Shown: in pieces, positions 26,904-33,467 of the stretch | Layout: each line of letters opens with the position of its first letter | Numbering within the stretch: the first letter of the stretch is position 1 | Origin: an uncultured Selenomonadales bacterium | GTDB taxonomy: Bacteria; Bacillota; Negativicutes; Acidaminococcales; Acidaminococcaceae | Assembly: GCA_900316935.1 (NCBI GenBank) | Contig: ONEW01000026.1 | Location: forward strand, 1-33,467 | Direction of reading: 5' to 3' | DNA length: 33,467 nt | Program-made: the position numbers and the translations under genes | Notes under the pieces: generated by a model | Told to the model about the DNA's origin: nothing | Databases searched by the model: none | The model's input: the letters and a program-made list of their open reading frames with translations, nothing else

Positions 26904-27293
26904 ATGGCTAACATTAAAGTATTAGTTGCAAAACCGGGTCTGGACGGCCATGACCGTGGCGCTAAGGTAGTTGCCCGCGCTCTGCGTGACGCTGGTTTCG
27001 AAGTTATCTACACCGGCATCCGCCTGACTCCCGAACAGATTGCTGAAGCTGCTCTGCAGGACGACGTCAACGTCGTTGCCCTGAGCCTGCTCTCCGGCGC
27101 TCACAACACCCTGTTCCCGAAAGTTGTTGAACTGCTGAAGGAAAAGGGCATGAACGACGTTCTGGTTATCGGCGGCGGCGTTATCCCCGAAGCTGATATC
27201 CCCGGCCTGAAGGCTGCCGGCATTGCCGAAGTATTCACTCCTGGCACCCCGACCACCAAGGTTGTTGACTTCATTAAAGCAAACGTTAAGTAA
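26904..27293 (+). CDS. Methylmalonyl-CoA mutase, small cobalamin-binding subunit
   Basis: Binds the lower face of B12 in base-off/His-on mode. 129 aa, one B12-binding flavodoxin-like domain. The DxHxxG motif is LDGHDRGAK with Asp14, His16 and Gly19; [14 protein letters not shown] and [15 protein letters not shown] are the other cofactor contacts (family knowledge). GGAGGT precedes the ATG. It lies 38 bases after the large subunit and is expected to form the active enzyme with it. Split mutases of this layout are known in archaea and some Firmicutes. Confidence 0.96.
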   Translation: MANIKVLVAKPGLDGHDRGAKVVARALRDAGFEVIYTGIRLTPEQIAEAALQDDVNVVALSLLSGAHNTLFPKVVELLKEKGMNDVLVIGGGVIPEADIPGLKAAGIAEVFTPGTPTTKVVDFIKANVK

Positions 27294-27320
27294 TTCCTTT
27301 TCTTAAAATCAAAGATGCAG

Positions 27321-27336
27321 GGCGGGGTAACCCGCC
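27321..27336 (+). other. GC-rich stem-loop between the small mutase subunit and meaB
   Basis: GGCGGG/CCCGCC with a GTAA tetraloop, flanked by TGCA on both sides; no T-run. Could stabilise the mutase message or mark a processing site. Confidence 0.55.
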
Positions 27337-27395
27337 TTGCACCTTTCCTTATTTTGGACGACAAGGTAAACTACAAGGCGGTGTGACACAAAGTT

Positions 27396-28337
27396 ATGGA
27401 TATTGTTAGTGAAATCTTGAAACATAATCGTCTTGCACTGGCTAAAGGCATTACTGCCGTAGAAAATGAGTATGACAATGCGGTCGACATTATGACCAGG
27501 ATTTACGCTCACACGGGTCATGCTTATGTAATTGGCATTACGGGTCCTCCCGGTGCAGGTAAATCTACCCTTACTGATAAGATTGCGAAGGAATTCCGCA
27601 AACGCGGAAAAACCGTAGGTATCGTTGCAATCGATCCCACCAGTCCCTATTCCGGCGGCGCCATCCTGGGCGACCGTATCCGCATGATGGACTTGATGAT
27701 GGATTCCGGTATCTTCATTCGGTCCATGGCTACCCGCGGCAGCCTGGGCGGCTTGTCCCAGAAGGCGGGCGATGCCGTAAAGCTGATGGATGCCTTTGGT
27801 ATGGACGTCATCCTCGTGGAAACCGTAGGTGTCGGCCAGTCCGAAGTTGATATTGTCAAGACTGCAGATACGACGATGGTCGTCGTCATCCCCGGCATGG
27901 GCGATGATATCCAGGCCATCAAGGCAGGCATACTTGAAATCGGCGACTTGATCACGATCAACAAAGCGGACCGTGAAGGCGCTGACAAATTAAATATCGA
28001 AATGGAAATGATGCTCGAACTGAACAACGAAAAGATCGCCGGCTGGCGTCCGCCCATCAATCGCACGATTGCCAGCAAGGACATCGGCACGGTGGAAGTC
28101 GTGGACTCCATCGTCGCGCACCGCAAGTTCCTGATGGATACGGGCAAGCTGGCCGATATCCGTCGTGAACGTATCAAATCCGAAGTGACGGATATGATCA
28201 ATGTTCGGGTCAATCGTTATATAGATAAGAACGTGGTTCGCACGCAGGAGTTCGAAGACACCATCGGAAAGCTCCAGAACCGCGAAATGGAACCGTATTC
28301 GGTAGTTGACAACATTGTTTCTAAAGTACTAAAATAA
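27396..28337 (+). CDS. meaB: Methylmalonyl-CoA mutase-associated GTPase MeaB
   Basis: P-loop GTPase chaperone that gates cofactor loading and protects the mutase from inactivation. 313 aa. Walker A is GPPGAGKS (50-57), the switch region includes ETVGVGQSE, and the guanine motif is NKAD. The family hallmark IDPTSPYSGGAILGDRIRM is present. The ribosome site (AAGGCGGTG) is weak and about 12 bases from the ATG, so it may be translated less than the mutase, as expected for a chaperone. Codon bias is milder than in the mutase genes. A stem-loop spans its stop codon. Confidence 0.96.
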   Translation: MDIVSEILKHNRLALAKGITAVENEYDNAVDIMTRIYAHTGHAYVIGITGPPGAGKSTLTDKIAKEFRKRGKTVGIVAIDPTSPYSGGAILGDRIRMMDLMMDSGIFIRSMATRGSLGGLSQKAGDAVKLMDAFGMDVILVETVGVGQSEVDIVKTADTTMVVVIPGMGDDIQAIKAGILEIGDLITINKADREGADKLNIEMEMMLELNNEKIAGWRPPINRTIASKDIGTVEVVDSIVAHRKFLMDTGKLADIRRERIKSEVTDMINVRVNRYIDKNVVRTQEFEDTIGKLQNREMEPYSVVDNIVSKVLK

Positions 28338-28348
28338 TTTTAGTGCTT
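28324..28348 (+). other. Stem-loop across the meaB stop codon
   Basis: Eleven-bp stem (28324-28334 with 28338-28348, one G-U pair) with the TAA of the stop in the loop. Confidence 0.4.
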
Positions 28349-28390
28349 CAGGATAGACTTCACTTTATCATTTTAGAGGAGGAGATTTCT

Positions 28391-28807
28391 ATGTTTAAAG
28401 TAATCGCTGTTGACCATGTTGGTATCGCTTGCAAAGACTTAGACCTGTCCAAGAAGTTCTATACTGACATCCTGGGCCTGGAATGCACTGGTGAAGAACC
28501 GGTTCCTGACCAGGGCGTTAAGACCGTATTCATCAAGTGCGGTGAAACGCTGATCGAACTGCTGGTAGATATCACCGAAAACAATGATGGCCCTATCGGC
28601 AAATACATCGCCAAGAACGGCCAGGGCATTCAGCATATGGCTCTGCGCGTTGACGACCTGGAAGCTGCTATTGCCGACGTACAGGCTGCTGGCGCCCGCA
28701 TGATCGACAAGGCTCCGCGCGGCGGCGCTGGCGGAATGGACATCGCCTTCGTTCATCCGAAATCCGTCGGCATCCTGCTGGAACTCTGCACTCCGCATAA
28801 GGGCTGA
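28391..28807 (+). CDS. mce: Methylmalonyl-CoA epimerase
   Basis: Interconverts (R)- and (S)-methylmalonyl-CoA, linking the mutase to the decarboxylase. 138 aa, a vicinal-oxygen-chelate fold with two repeats. Likely metal ligands are His9 (VDHVGIA), Glu56 (LIELL), His82 (IQHMALRV) and Glu131 (LLELC). The start at 28391 follows GAGGAGGAG; the upstream in-frame start at 28343 has no site. Codons favour GCT and GTT as in the other cluster genes. Confidence 0.95.
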   Translation: MFKVIAVDHVGIACKDLDLSKKFYTDILGLECTGEEPVPDQGVKTVFIKCGETLIELLVDITENNDGPIGKYIAKNGQGIQHMALRVDDLEAAIADVQAAGARMIDKAPRGGAGGMDIAFVHPKSVGILLELCTPHKG

Positions 28808-28821
28808 TTCCTTAATGGAAG

Positions 28822-28841
28822 TGTGAACGGCGACGTTCACA
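28822..28841 (+). other. Stem-loop 1 between mce and mmdA
   Basis: Eight-bp stem TGTGAACG/CGTTCACA with a GCGA tetraloop (GNRA class). No T-run. Confidence 0.5.
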
Positions 28842-28849
28842 ACATCTGA

Positions 28850-28887
28850 TTACAATCCCGCCCGTCGAAAATACGGGCGGGTTGTAA
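28850..28887 (+). other. Stem-loop 2 between mce and mmdA
   Basis: TTACAA plus CCCGCCCGT (28850-28865, one bulged T) pairs with ACGGGCGGG plus TTGTAA (28873-28887), 7-base loop. Very stable but without a T-tract; it sits just before the mmdA ribosome site and may be a processing or stabilising element, or a partial terminator. Confidence 0.6.
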
Positions 28888-28920
28888 TATAAAACAATTT
28901 TAGTTCTCCCAATAATTTAT

Positions 28921-28937
28921 GGAGGTGTCAGAACTTG
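28921..28937 (+). promoter_or_regulatory. mmdA: Ribosome binding site and TTG start of mmdA
   Basis: GGAGGTG (28921-28927) is 7 bases from TTG at 28935. There is no ATG nearby in frame, and the conserved N-terminus begins here, so TTG is the start. Confidence 0.8.
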
Positions 28938-30467
28938 ACTACTCAGGCAAAAATTGAGAAAATGCTCAAAAAGTCCGAAGTAATTCTCGGCGCTGGCGGT
29001 CCCAAGGCTATTGAAAAACAGCATGCCAAGGGCAAAATGACTGCCCGCGAAAGAATTGCGGCTCTGCTGGATGAAGGTTCTTTCGTTGAACTGGACCGTT
29101 TCGTTCATCATCGTTGCTACAACTTCGGCCAGGAAAAGAAGGATCTGCCCGGTGAAGGCGTAACCGTTGGTTACGGCACCGTGGACGGCCGTCTGGTCTA
29201 TGTGTTCGCCCAGGACTTCACCGTTGAAGGTGGCTCCCTTGGTGAAATGCATGCCAACAAGATTGCCAAGGTCCAGCAGCTCGCCCTGAAGATGGGTGCT
29301 CCTATCGTCGGTCTGAACGATTCCGGCGGCGCCCGTATCCAGGAAGCCATCGACGCACTGGGCGGCTATGGCAAGCTGTTCTTCAACAACACCATTTCCT
29401 CCGGCGTCATCCCCCAGATTTCCGCAATCATGGGACCGTCCGCTGGCGGTGCTGTTTACAGCCCTGCACTGACCGACTTCATCTACATGGTAAAGAACAC
29501 TTCCAAGATGTTCATTACCGGTCCTGCGGTTGTTAAGTCCGTTACCGGTGAAGATGTGACCCAGGAACAGTTGGGCGGCGCTATGACCCACAACTCCCGT
29601 TCCGGTGTTGCCAACTTTGCTGCGGAAGACGACGCTGACTGCATCCAGCAGATCCGTTATCTGCTGAGCTTCCTGCCTTCCAACAACATGGACGGCGCTC
29701 CGATTGTTGATACCGGCGACGATCCGATGCGTACCGACGACGCACTGAATACGTTGATGCCCGATAACAGCAACGCTGCGTATGACATGTACGATGTCAT
29801 CAAATCCATCGTAGATAATGGTGAATTCTATGAAAACCAGAAATACTGGGCTACGAACATCATTACCTGCTTCGCGCGCCTGGACGGCGAAACCGTTGGT
29901 ATCATCGCGAACCAGCCGAAAGTAATGGCCGGCTGCCTGGACATCAACGCTTCCGACAAGTCCTCCCGTTTCATCCGCTTCTGCGATGCATTCGGTATTC
30001 CTATCCTGAACCTCGTAGACGTTCCGGGCTTCCTGCCTGGCACCGTTCAGGAATACGGCGGCATCATCCGTCATGGCGCCAAGATGCTGTATGCTTACTC
30101 CGAAGCTACGGTACCCAAGATCACCCTGATCACCCGTAAAGCTTACGGCGGTTCTTATCTGGCTATGTGCTCCCAGGAACTGGGCGCTGACCAGGTTATC
30201 GCATGGCCGACCGCTGAAATCGCCGTTATGGGACCTGCCGGTGCTGCCAACATCATCTTCAAGAAGGAAGATCCTGAACAGAAGAAGAAGAGCACCGAAG
30301 AATATGTTGAGAAGTTCGCTACGCCGTACATCGCGGCTGAACGCGGCATGGTTGATATCATCATCGAACCGAAGAACTCCCGTCCGACGGTCATCAACGC
30401 TCTGCATATGCTGGAAACCAAGCGCGAAGCTCGTCCGGCGAAACGCCATGGTAATATTCCGTTGTAA
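28935..30467 (+). CDS. mmdA: Methylmalonyl-CoA decarboxylase alpha subunit (carboxyltransferase)
   Basis: Transfers the carboxyl group of (S)-methylmalonyl-CoA to biotin on the gamma subunit, leaving propionyl-CoA. 510 aa, typical of the acyl-CoA carboxyltransferase family. N-terminal half: KMTARERIAALLDEGSFVE, LNDSGGARIQE and GPSAGGAVYSPALTDF. C-terminal half: VPGFLPGTVQEYGGIIRHGAK and GGSYLAMCSQELGADQVIAW followed by MGPAGAANII. Each half forms one crotonase-like domain with an oxyanion hole. Cytoplasmic, attached to the membrane complex through the delta subunit. First gene of the decarboxylase set. A propionyl-CoA carboxylase reading is less likely because mmdB and mmdD follow and no biotin carboxylase gene is present. 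Confidence 0.96.
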   Translation: MTTQAKIEKMLKKSEVILGAGGPKAIEKQHAKGKMTARERIAALLDEGSFVELDRFVHHRCYNFGQEKKDLPGEGVTVGYGTVDGRLVYVFAQDFTVEGGSLGEMHANKIAKVQQLALKMGAPIVGLNDSGGARIQEAIDALGGYGKLFFNNTISSGVIPQISAIMGPSAGGAVYSPALTDFIYMVKNTSKMFITGPAVVKSVTGEDVTQEQLGGAMTHNSRSGVANFAAEDDADCIQQIRYLLSFLPSNNMDGAPIVDTGDDPMRTDDALNTLMPDNSNAAYDMYDVIKSIVDNGEFYENQKYWATNIITCFARLDGETVGIIANQPKVMAGCLDINASDKSSRFIRFCDAFGIPILNLVDVPGFLPGTVQEYGGIIRHGAKMLYAYSEATVPKITLITRKAYGGSYLAMCSQELGADQVIAWPTAEIAVMGPAGAANIIFKKEDPEQKKKSTEEYVEKFATPYIAAERGMVDIIIEPKNSRPTVINALHMLETKREARPAKRHGNIPL

Positions 30468-30519
30468 TTCCCTGCTTCGGAAAGTTGCTTGACGTAAATT
30501 AGAAAATGAGGTGAATTGA

Positions 30520-30867
30520 ATGGGTCCTGTAACTACTAACCCGTTTCTGGTCGCAATCATCAACATGGTCGTCGTATTCTGCGTTCTGATCGTCCTCGGC
30601 CTCCTGATGCACGTACTGGAAATGGTAGATCCTACCAAAAAAAAACAGCCTAAATCCGCAGCAGCGGTAAAGGCTGCTCCGGCTGCTGCACCGGTTGCCG
30701 CTCCGGCCGTCAAGGACAACACCGAAGAAATCGTTGCTGTCATTGCCGCCGCTGTCGCTGCCGCTGGCGGTTCCGAAAATGTTGCATGCATCCGCATTGC
30801 AAACAAGGCTGCTGCATGGACCATCAACGCTCATGCAGAAGCAATCCAGGCTTGCAAACCGTTCTGA
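30520..30867 (+). CDS. mmdD: Methylmalonyl-CoA decarboxylase delta subunit (OadG-like)
   Basis: Small membrane anchor that holds the decarboxylase complex together. 115 aa, the same as delta subunits described in Veillonella. One membrane helix at about residues 8-34 (FLVAIINMVVVFCVLIVLGLL), then a Lys-rich turn, an Ala/Pro linker (about 46-65) and a small C-terminal domain (IVAVIAAAVAAAGG...). GAGGTG precedes the ATG. The lysines at 40-42 are coded by nine A in a row (30637-30645), a potential slippage site. No separate epsilon subunit gene is found between this gene and mmdC. Confidence 0.9.
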   Translation: MGPVTTNPFLVAIINMVVVFCVLIVLGLLMHVLEMVDPTKKKQPKSAAAVKAAPAAAPVAAPAVKDNTEEIVAVIAAAVAAAGGSENVACIRIANKAAAWTINAHAEAIQACKPF

Positions 30868-30974
30868 TATCAGCCAAGGCTGGTTCATACTGCAACCTGC
30901 GCAGTCTTCGATCGTAATGATCAACTAAAATTTTGATAAGGCAAATGCCTTAATTTTAAGGAGGATTTATTCTC

Positions 30975-31367
30975 ATGGCTAAAGCATACACTATTACCGT
31001 TAACGGCACTGCATATGATGTAGAAGTTGAAGAAAAGGGCGGCGCTGTTGCTGCCGCTCCGAAAGCTGCTCCGAAGGCTGCCCCGGCTCCGGCCGCTGCT
31101 CCGAAGGCTGCTCCTGCACCGGCTCCGGCTCCGGCTGCTGCACCGGTTGCTGCTGGTGCTACCACCGTGAGCGCTCCTATGCCTGGCAAGGTTCTGGAAG
31201 TTAAATGCAAAGCTGGCGACGCTGTCAAGTCCGGCGATGTCCTGCTGATCCTGGAAGCTATGAAGATGCAGAACGAAATCATGGCTCCGGCTGACGGCAC
31301 CGTTTCCGACGTCCGCGTTTCCGCTGGTTCCACCGTTAACACTGGCGACGTAATGGTAGTTATGTAA
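30975..31367 (+). CDS. mmdC: Methylmalonyl-CoA decarboxylase gamma subunit, biotin carrier
   Basis: Carries the carboxyl group on biotin from the alpha subunit to the beta subunit. 130 aa. Residues 1-20 are a short N-terminal part, 24-61 a flexible Ala/Pro/Lys linker with repeats of APKAAP type, and 62-130 the biotinyl domain. The biotinylated residue is Lys97 in EAMKMQNE. AAGGAGG precedes the ATG. The linker, as in other biotin carriers, lets the arm swing between active sites. Strong GCT bias. Confidence 0.96.
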   Translation: MAKAYTITVNGTAYDVEVEEKGGAVAAAPKAAPKAAPAPAAAPKAAPAPAPAPAAAPVAAGATTVSAPMPGKVLEVKCKAGDAVKSGDVLLILEAMKMQNEIMAPADGTVSDVRVSAGSTVNTGDVMVVM

Positions 31368-31368
31368 T

Positions 31369-31419
31369 TACGGCTTCCGTAATTCTGCCCGGTCCGCCGG
31401 GGATTCCGTACGGACCGGG
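31369..31419 (+). other. Stem-loops between mmdC and mmdB
   Basis: A small hairpin TTACGG/CCGTAA directly after the mmdC stop, then a 9-bp perfect stem CCCGGTCCG/CGGACCGGG (31388-31396, 31411-31419). A further GGGTAC/GTACCC follows. None has a T-run. Confidence 0.55.
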
Positions 31420-31470
31420 TTCCAGGGTACATGGTACCCGTAAAAATTAACATTGAGTGGAGGACTTTAA

Positions 31471-32604
31471 ATGGATGCATTAATTGTTTCCTTAGTGTCT
31501 GTTTGGAACGACTCCGGGTTCCAGGCACTGACTGGCGGCAACGTCATCATGATCCTTGTCGGCCTGATCCTGCTGTACCTGGCAATCGGCAAGGGCTTCG
31601 AACCGCTGCTGCTGGGCAACATCGCCTTCGGCTGCATTCTGGGCAACGTTCCTAAGACCGGATTCTTCGAAGATCCCGGCGTAATGCAGGTCATCCTGTA
31701 TGGTATCAACAACGAAATCTTCCCGCCGCTGATTTTCATGGGCGTAGGTGCAATGACCGACTTTGGTCCGCTGATTGCCAACCCCAAGACGTTGCTGCTG
31801 GGCGCTGCTGCCCAGGGCGGCGTATTCATCGCGCTGGTCGGCGCCATGCTGCTGGGCTTCAACCTGCGTGAAGCTGCCGCTATCGGCATCATCGGCGGCG
31901 CTGACGGCCCGACCGCCATTTACCTGACCATGAAGATGGCTCCGAACCTGCTGGGCGCTATCGCTGTAGCTGCTTATTCCTACATGTCCCTGGTACCGCT
32001 GATTCAGCCGCCTGTCATGAACCTGCTGACCACCAAGGAACAGCGTTCCATCAAGATGGACCAGCTGCGTACCGTAACCCGCTTCGAACGGGTCGTATTC
32101 CCGGTCTTCTCGACGATCTTCATTTCCCTGCTGTTACCGCCTGTATGCTCTCTGATCGGCATGCTGATGCTTGGTAACCTGTACAAGGAAGCCGGCTGCT
32201 TCGACCGTCTGTCCGATACCGCACAGAACGCTATGATGAACATCGTAACGATTTTCCTGTCCGTTGGTACCGGCCTGACCATGCAGGCTGACAAGTTCCT
32301 GAACTACCAGACCCTGCTGATCATCTGCTTAGGTCTGGTTGCCTTCATCGCCGGTACTGCTCTGGGCGTAATCTTCGGTCAGTTGATGCGTATTGCTTCC
32401 GGCAATAAGGTCAACCCGCTGATTGGTTCGGCCGGTGTATCCGCCGTTCCTATGGCTGCCCGTGTTGCTCAGGTTGTAGGCCAGAAAGCCAACCCTGCAA
32501 ACTTCCTGCTGATGCATGCCATGGGCCCGAACGTAGCAGGCGTTATCGGTACTGCAGTTGCTGCAGGCACCATGCTGGCTATGATCGGACCTGCCGGCAA
32601 ATAA
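31471..32604 (+). CDS. mmdB: Methylmalonyl-CoA decarboxylase beta subunit, Na+ pump
   Basis: Integral membrane subunit that decarboxylates carboxybiotin and moves Na+ out of the cell, storing the reaction energy as a sodium gradient. 377 aa with about nine hydrophobic segments. The conserved core [15 protein letters not shown] holds Asp145, the counterpart of the essential Asp203 of oxaloacetate decarboxylase beta. [20 protein letters not shown] and [15 protein letters not shown] are the second conserved region. GGAGG is followed by the ATG after 6-7 bases. Its terminator closes the cluster. Confidence 0.97.
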   Translation: MDALIVSLVSVWNDSGFQALTGGNVIMILVGLILLYLAIGKGFEPLLLGNIAFGCILGNVPKTGFFEDPGVMQVILYGINNEIFPPLIFMGVGAMTDFGPLIANPKTLLLGAAAQGGVFIALVGAMLLGFNLREAAAIGIIGGADGPTAIYLTMKMAPNLLGAIAVAAYSYMSLVPLIQPPVMNLLTTKEQRSIKMDQLRTVTRFERVVFPVFSTIFISLLLPPVCSLIGMLMLGNLYKEAGCFDRLSDTAQNAMMNIVTIFLSVGTGLTMQADKFLNYQTLLIICLGLVAFIAGTALGVIFGQLMRIASGNKVNPLIGSAGVSAVPMAARVAQVVGQKANPANFLLMHAMGPNVAGVIGTAVAAGTMLAMIGPAGK

Positions 32605-32637
32605 TTGATTTGCGGCAGTCCTGTTTAGCGTAATCTG

Positions 32638-32684
32638 AACCGGCCGCATTTGGTGAAAACCAAGTGCGGCCGGTTTCTTTTTGC
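32638..32684 (+). terminator. Strong terminator of the decarboxylase operon
   Basis: A continuous 17-bp stem (AACCGGCCGCA...TGCGGCCGGTT plus inner TTTGGT/ACCAAG) with a GAAA tetraloop, then TTCTTTTT. Confidence 0.95.
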
Positions 32685-32776
32685 CGCATAGGCAGATTTC
32701 CCGGGAAATGGGGAAGCAGGACTTAGAAAAAAGGATTGAGGTAGTAATACTAAAGTCGTAAAATATTAAAAACCTA

Positions 32777-32805
32777 TTGACAATCCAACAGGCGGCTGAT
32801 ATTAT
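32777..32805 (+). promoter_or_regulatory. Consensus promoter upstream of a short terminated RNA
   Basis: TTGACA (32777-32782), 17 bases, TATTAT (32800-32805) with an extended TGA. No gene follows within reach. Confidence 0.8.
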
Positions 32806-32811
32806 AAAGGT

Positions 32812-32927
32812 AACTCCTCTGTTTATATTGAGAATGTCGCAGCGGGCAGACAAGATTTAAAAAGAGGGAAATACGACAAAGGCGTTTCCATGTATATATG
32901 GAATGCGTTTCTTTGCCGTATTTTTTT
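32812..32927 (+). ncRNA. Candidate small RNA or attenuated leader
   Basis: About 115 bases from the predicted start to a terminator. The terminator stem is AAATACG/CGTATTT (32869-32875, 32917-32923) plus CAAAG/CTTTG (32877-32881, 32911-32915) and TTCCAT/ATGGAA, ending in seven T. Upstream are CCTCT/AGAGG and TGTC/GACA pairings. No coding frame longer than eight codons. It could be a free small RNA or a leader that attenuates the transporter at 33257. No family recognised. Confidence 0.55.
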
Positions 32928-33131
32928 GCCTGGAAACGGGAAGGGGGGAAGAATTTAAAGGAATACCGGGATTTTAACGTAAAAAGTTCGAAACAGAAGC
33001 GAAAACCGCAAGAATGTAAATAAAATGAACGATAGATTGAATTTGCGCACCAAGCATACCCAAATGTCTATAACATGCGGATTCTATCAAAAATTTGTGA
33101 AATAATGATGAAAAGTATTACGCCAAAAGGC
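32928..33131. other. AT-rich spacer, nothing recognised
   Basis: Lies between the short RNA and the transporter promoter. No coding frame with a ribosome site and no clear repeat. Confidence 0.4.
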
Positions 33132-33160
33132 TTTTCATTTCCAGGTATTAGTGCTATAAT
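33132..33160 (+). promoter_or_regulatory. Promoter of the SLC13-type transporter
   Basis: TTTTCA (33132-33137), 17 bases, TATAAT (33155-33160) with an extended TGC. Leader of about 90 bases. Confidence 0.7.
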
Positions 33161-33256
33161 CAAGATGTAGTCCGAGCGGCTATGCATTACGGCCTTCCAT
33201 ATTTTTTTCCAGAGGGTATGAAGAAGGCGCGTAAAATTTTTGGAGGAGGAGATAAA

Positions 33257-33467
33257 ATGTCTCAAGCAACAAAGTGTCTTATTTTGTTGGCTGTGGTGGC
33301 GATTTTCTTTATTACCGAAATCATTCCCCTGGCTGTCACTTCCACCGCAGCATCCATCGCCTGTGGAATTCTGGGCTTCGTCCCGACGAAACAGGTATTC
33401 AGTGGTTTGTCTAACTCCACCGTCGTTCTGTTCGCCGGCATGTTCATTGTAGGTGCAGCCATGTTCT
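33257..33467 (+). CDS. SLC13/DASS-type anion transporter, 5' part only
   Basis: The first 70 residues are visible; the gene runs off the window. The N-terminus starts MSQATKCLILLAVVAIFFIT and continues with EIIPLAVTSTAASIACGILG, then SGLSNSTVVLFAGMFIVGAA, the opening helices of the divalent anion:Na+ symporter family (related permeases share this look). GGAGGAGGA precedes the ATG. Because it follows a succinate-to-propionate operon, a Na+-coupled succinate or dicarboxylate importer is a reasonable guess; citrate, sulfate or other anions are possible. The substrate-site SNT motifs common in this family would lie beyond the edge, apart from the SNST at about 52-55. Confidence 0.75.
   Translation, partial: MSQATKCLILLAVVAIFFITEIIPLAVTSTAASIACGILGFVPTKQVFSGLSNSTVVLFAGMFIVGAAMF

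Noticed and set aside
1..33467. CRISPR array, prophage or intact insertion sequence
   Set aside because: No spaced direct repeats, no cas, integrase, phage structural or transposase frames were seen. The only hint is the inverted repeat at 49-93.

Overview
The window is a G+C-rich stretch of a bacterial chromosome, almost certainly from an anaerobic member of the Negativicutes; an Acidaminococcaceae-like succinate fermenter fits best. The clues are a single-chain pyruvate:ferredoxin oxidoreductase, a Firmicutes-style protein quality-control cluster (tig-clpP-clpX-lon with engB nearby), a T-box in front of valS, and a complete sodium-dependent methylmalonyl-CoA decarboxylase module. The family assignment is inference from gene content. 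No phage genes, transposase gene or CRISPR array were seen.

Layout. (1) 1-6035: an unrecognised minus-strand gene with its own terminator, then nifJ and a Na/Pi-cotransporter-like gene. (2) 6043-14505: tRNA-Gly(GCC) with promoter and terminator, then tig, clpP, clpX, lon, an FAD-dependent oxidoreductase and engB. (3) 14506-17153: a strong promoter driving a compact cobalamin-riboswitch-like RNA that ends in an intrinsic terminator with no convincing gene behind it, then a minus-strand cation diffusion facilitator and an AbrB-family membrane protein. (4) 17176-22923: T-box leader, valS, folC and an O-antigen-ligase-like membrane protein. (5) 23203-32684: CoA-transferase, split methylmalonyl-CoA mutase (549 aa + 129 aa), meaB, epimerase, then mmdA, mmdD, mmdC and mmdB, closed by a strong terminator. 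(6) 32777-33467: a promoter-terminator unit that could be a small RNA, and the start of an SLC13-type anion transporter cut by the window edge.

How region 5 works, from established biochemistry: the CoA-transferase would load succinate with CoA taken from propionyl-CoA; the B12-dependent mutase makes (R)-methylmalonyl-CoA; the epimerase converts it to (S); and the membrane decarboxylase removes CO2 while pumping Na+, regenerating propionyl-CoA. MeaB protects and loads the mutase. The next gene may import the dicarboxylate. Together these would let the cell live by turning succinate into propionate.

The most interesting point is regulatory. The pathway depends on adenosylcobalamin, and the same window holds an apparently orphan cobalamin riboswitch whose read-through extension carries an anti-Shine-Dalgarno pyrimidine tract. 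The propionate cluster also has long structured leaders and many intergenic stem-loops.
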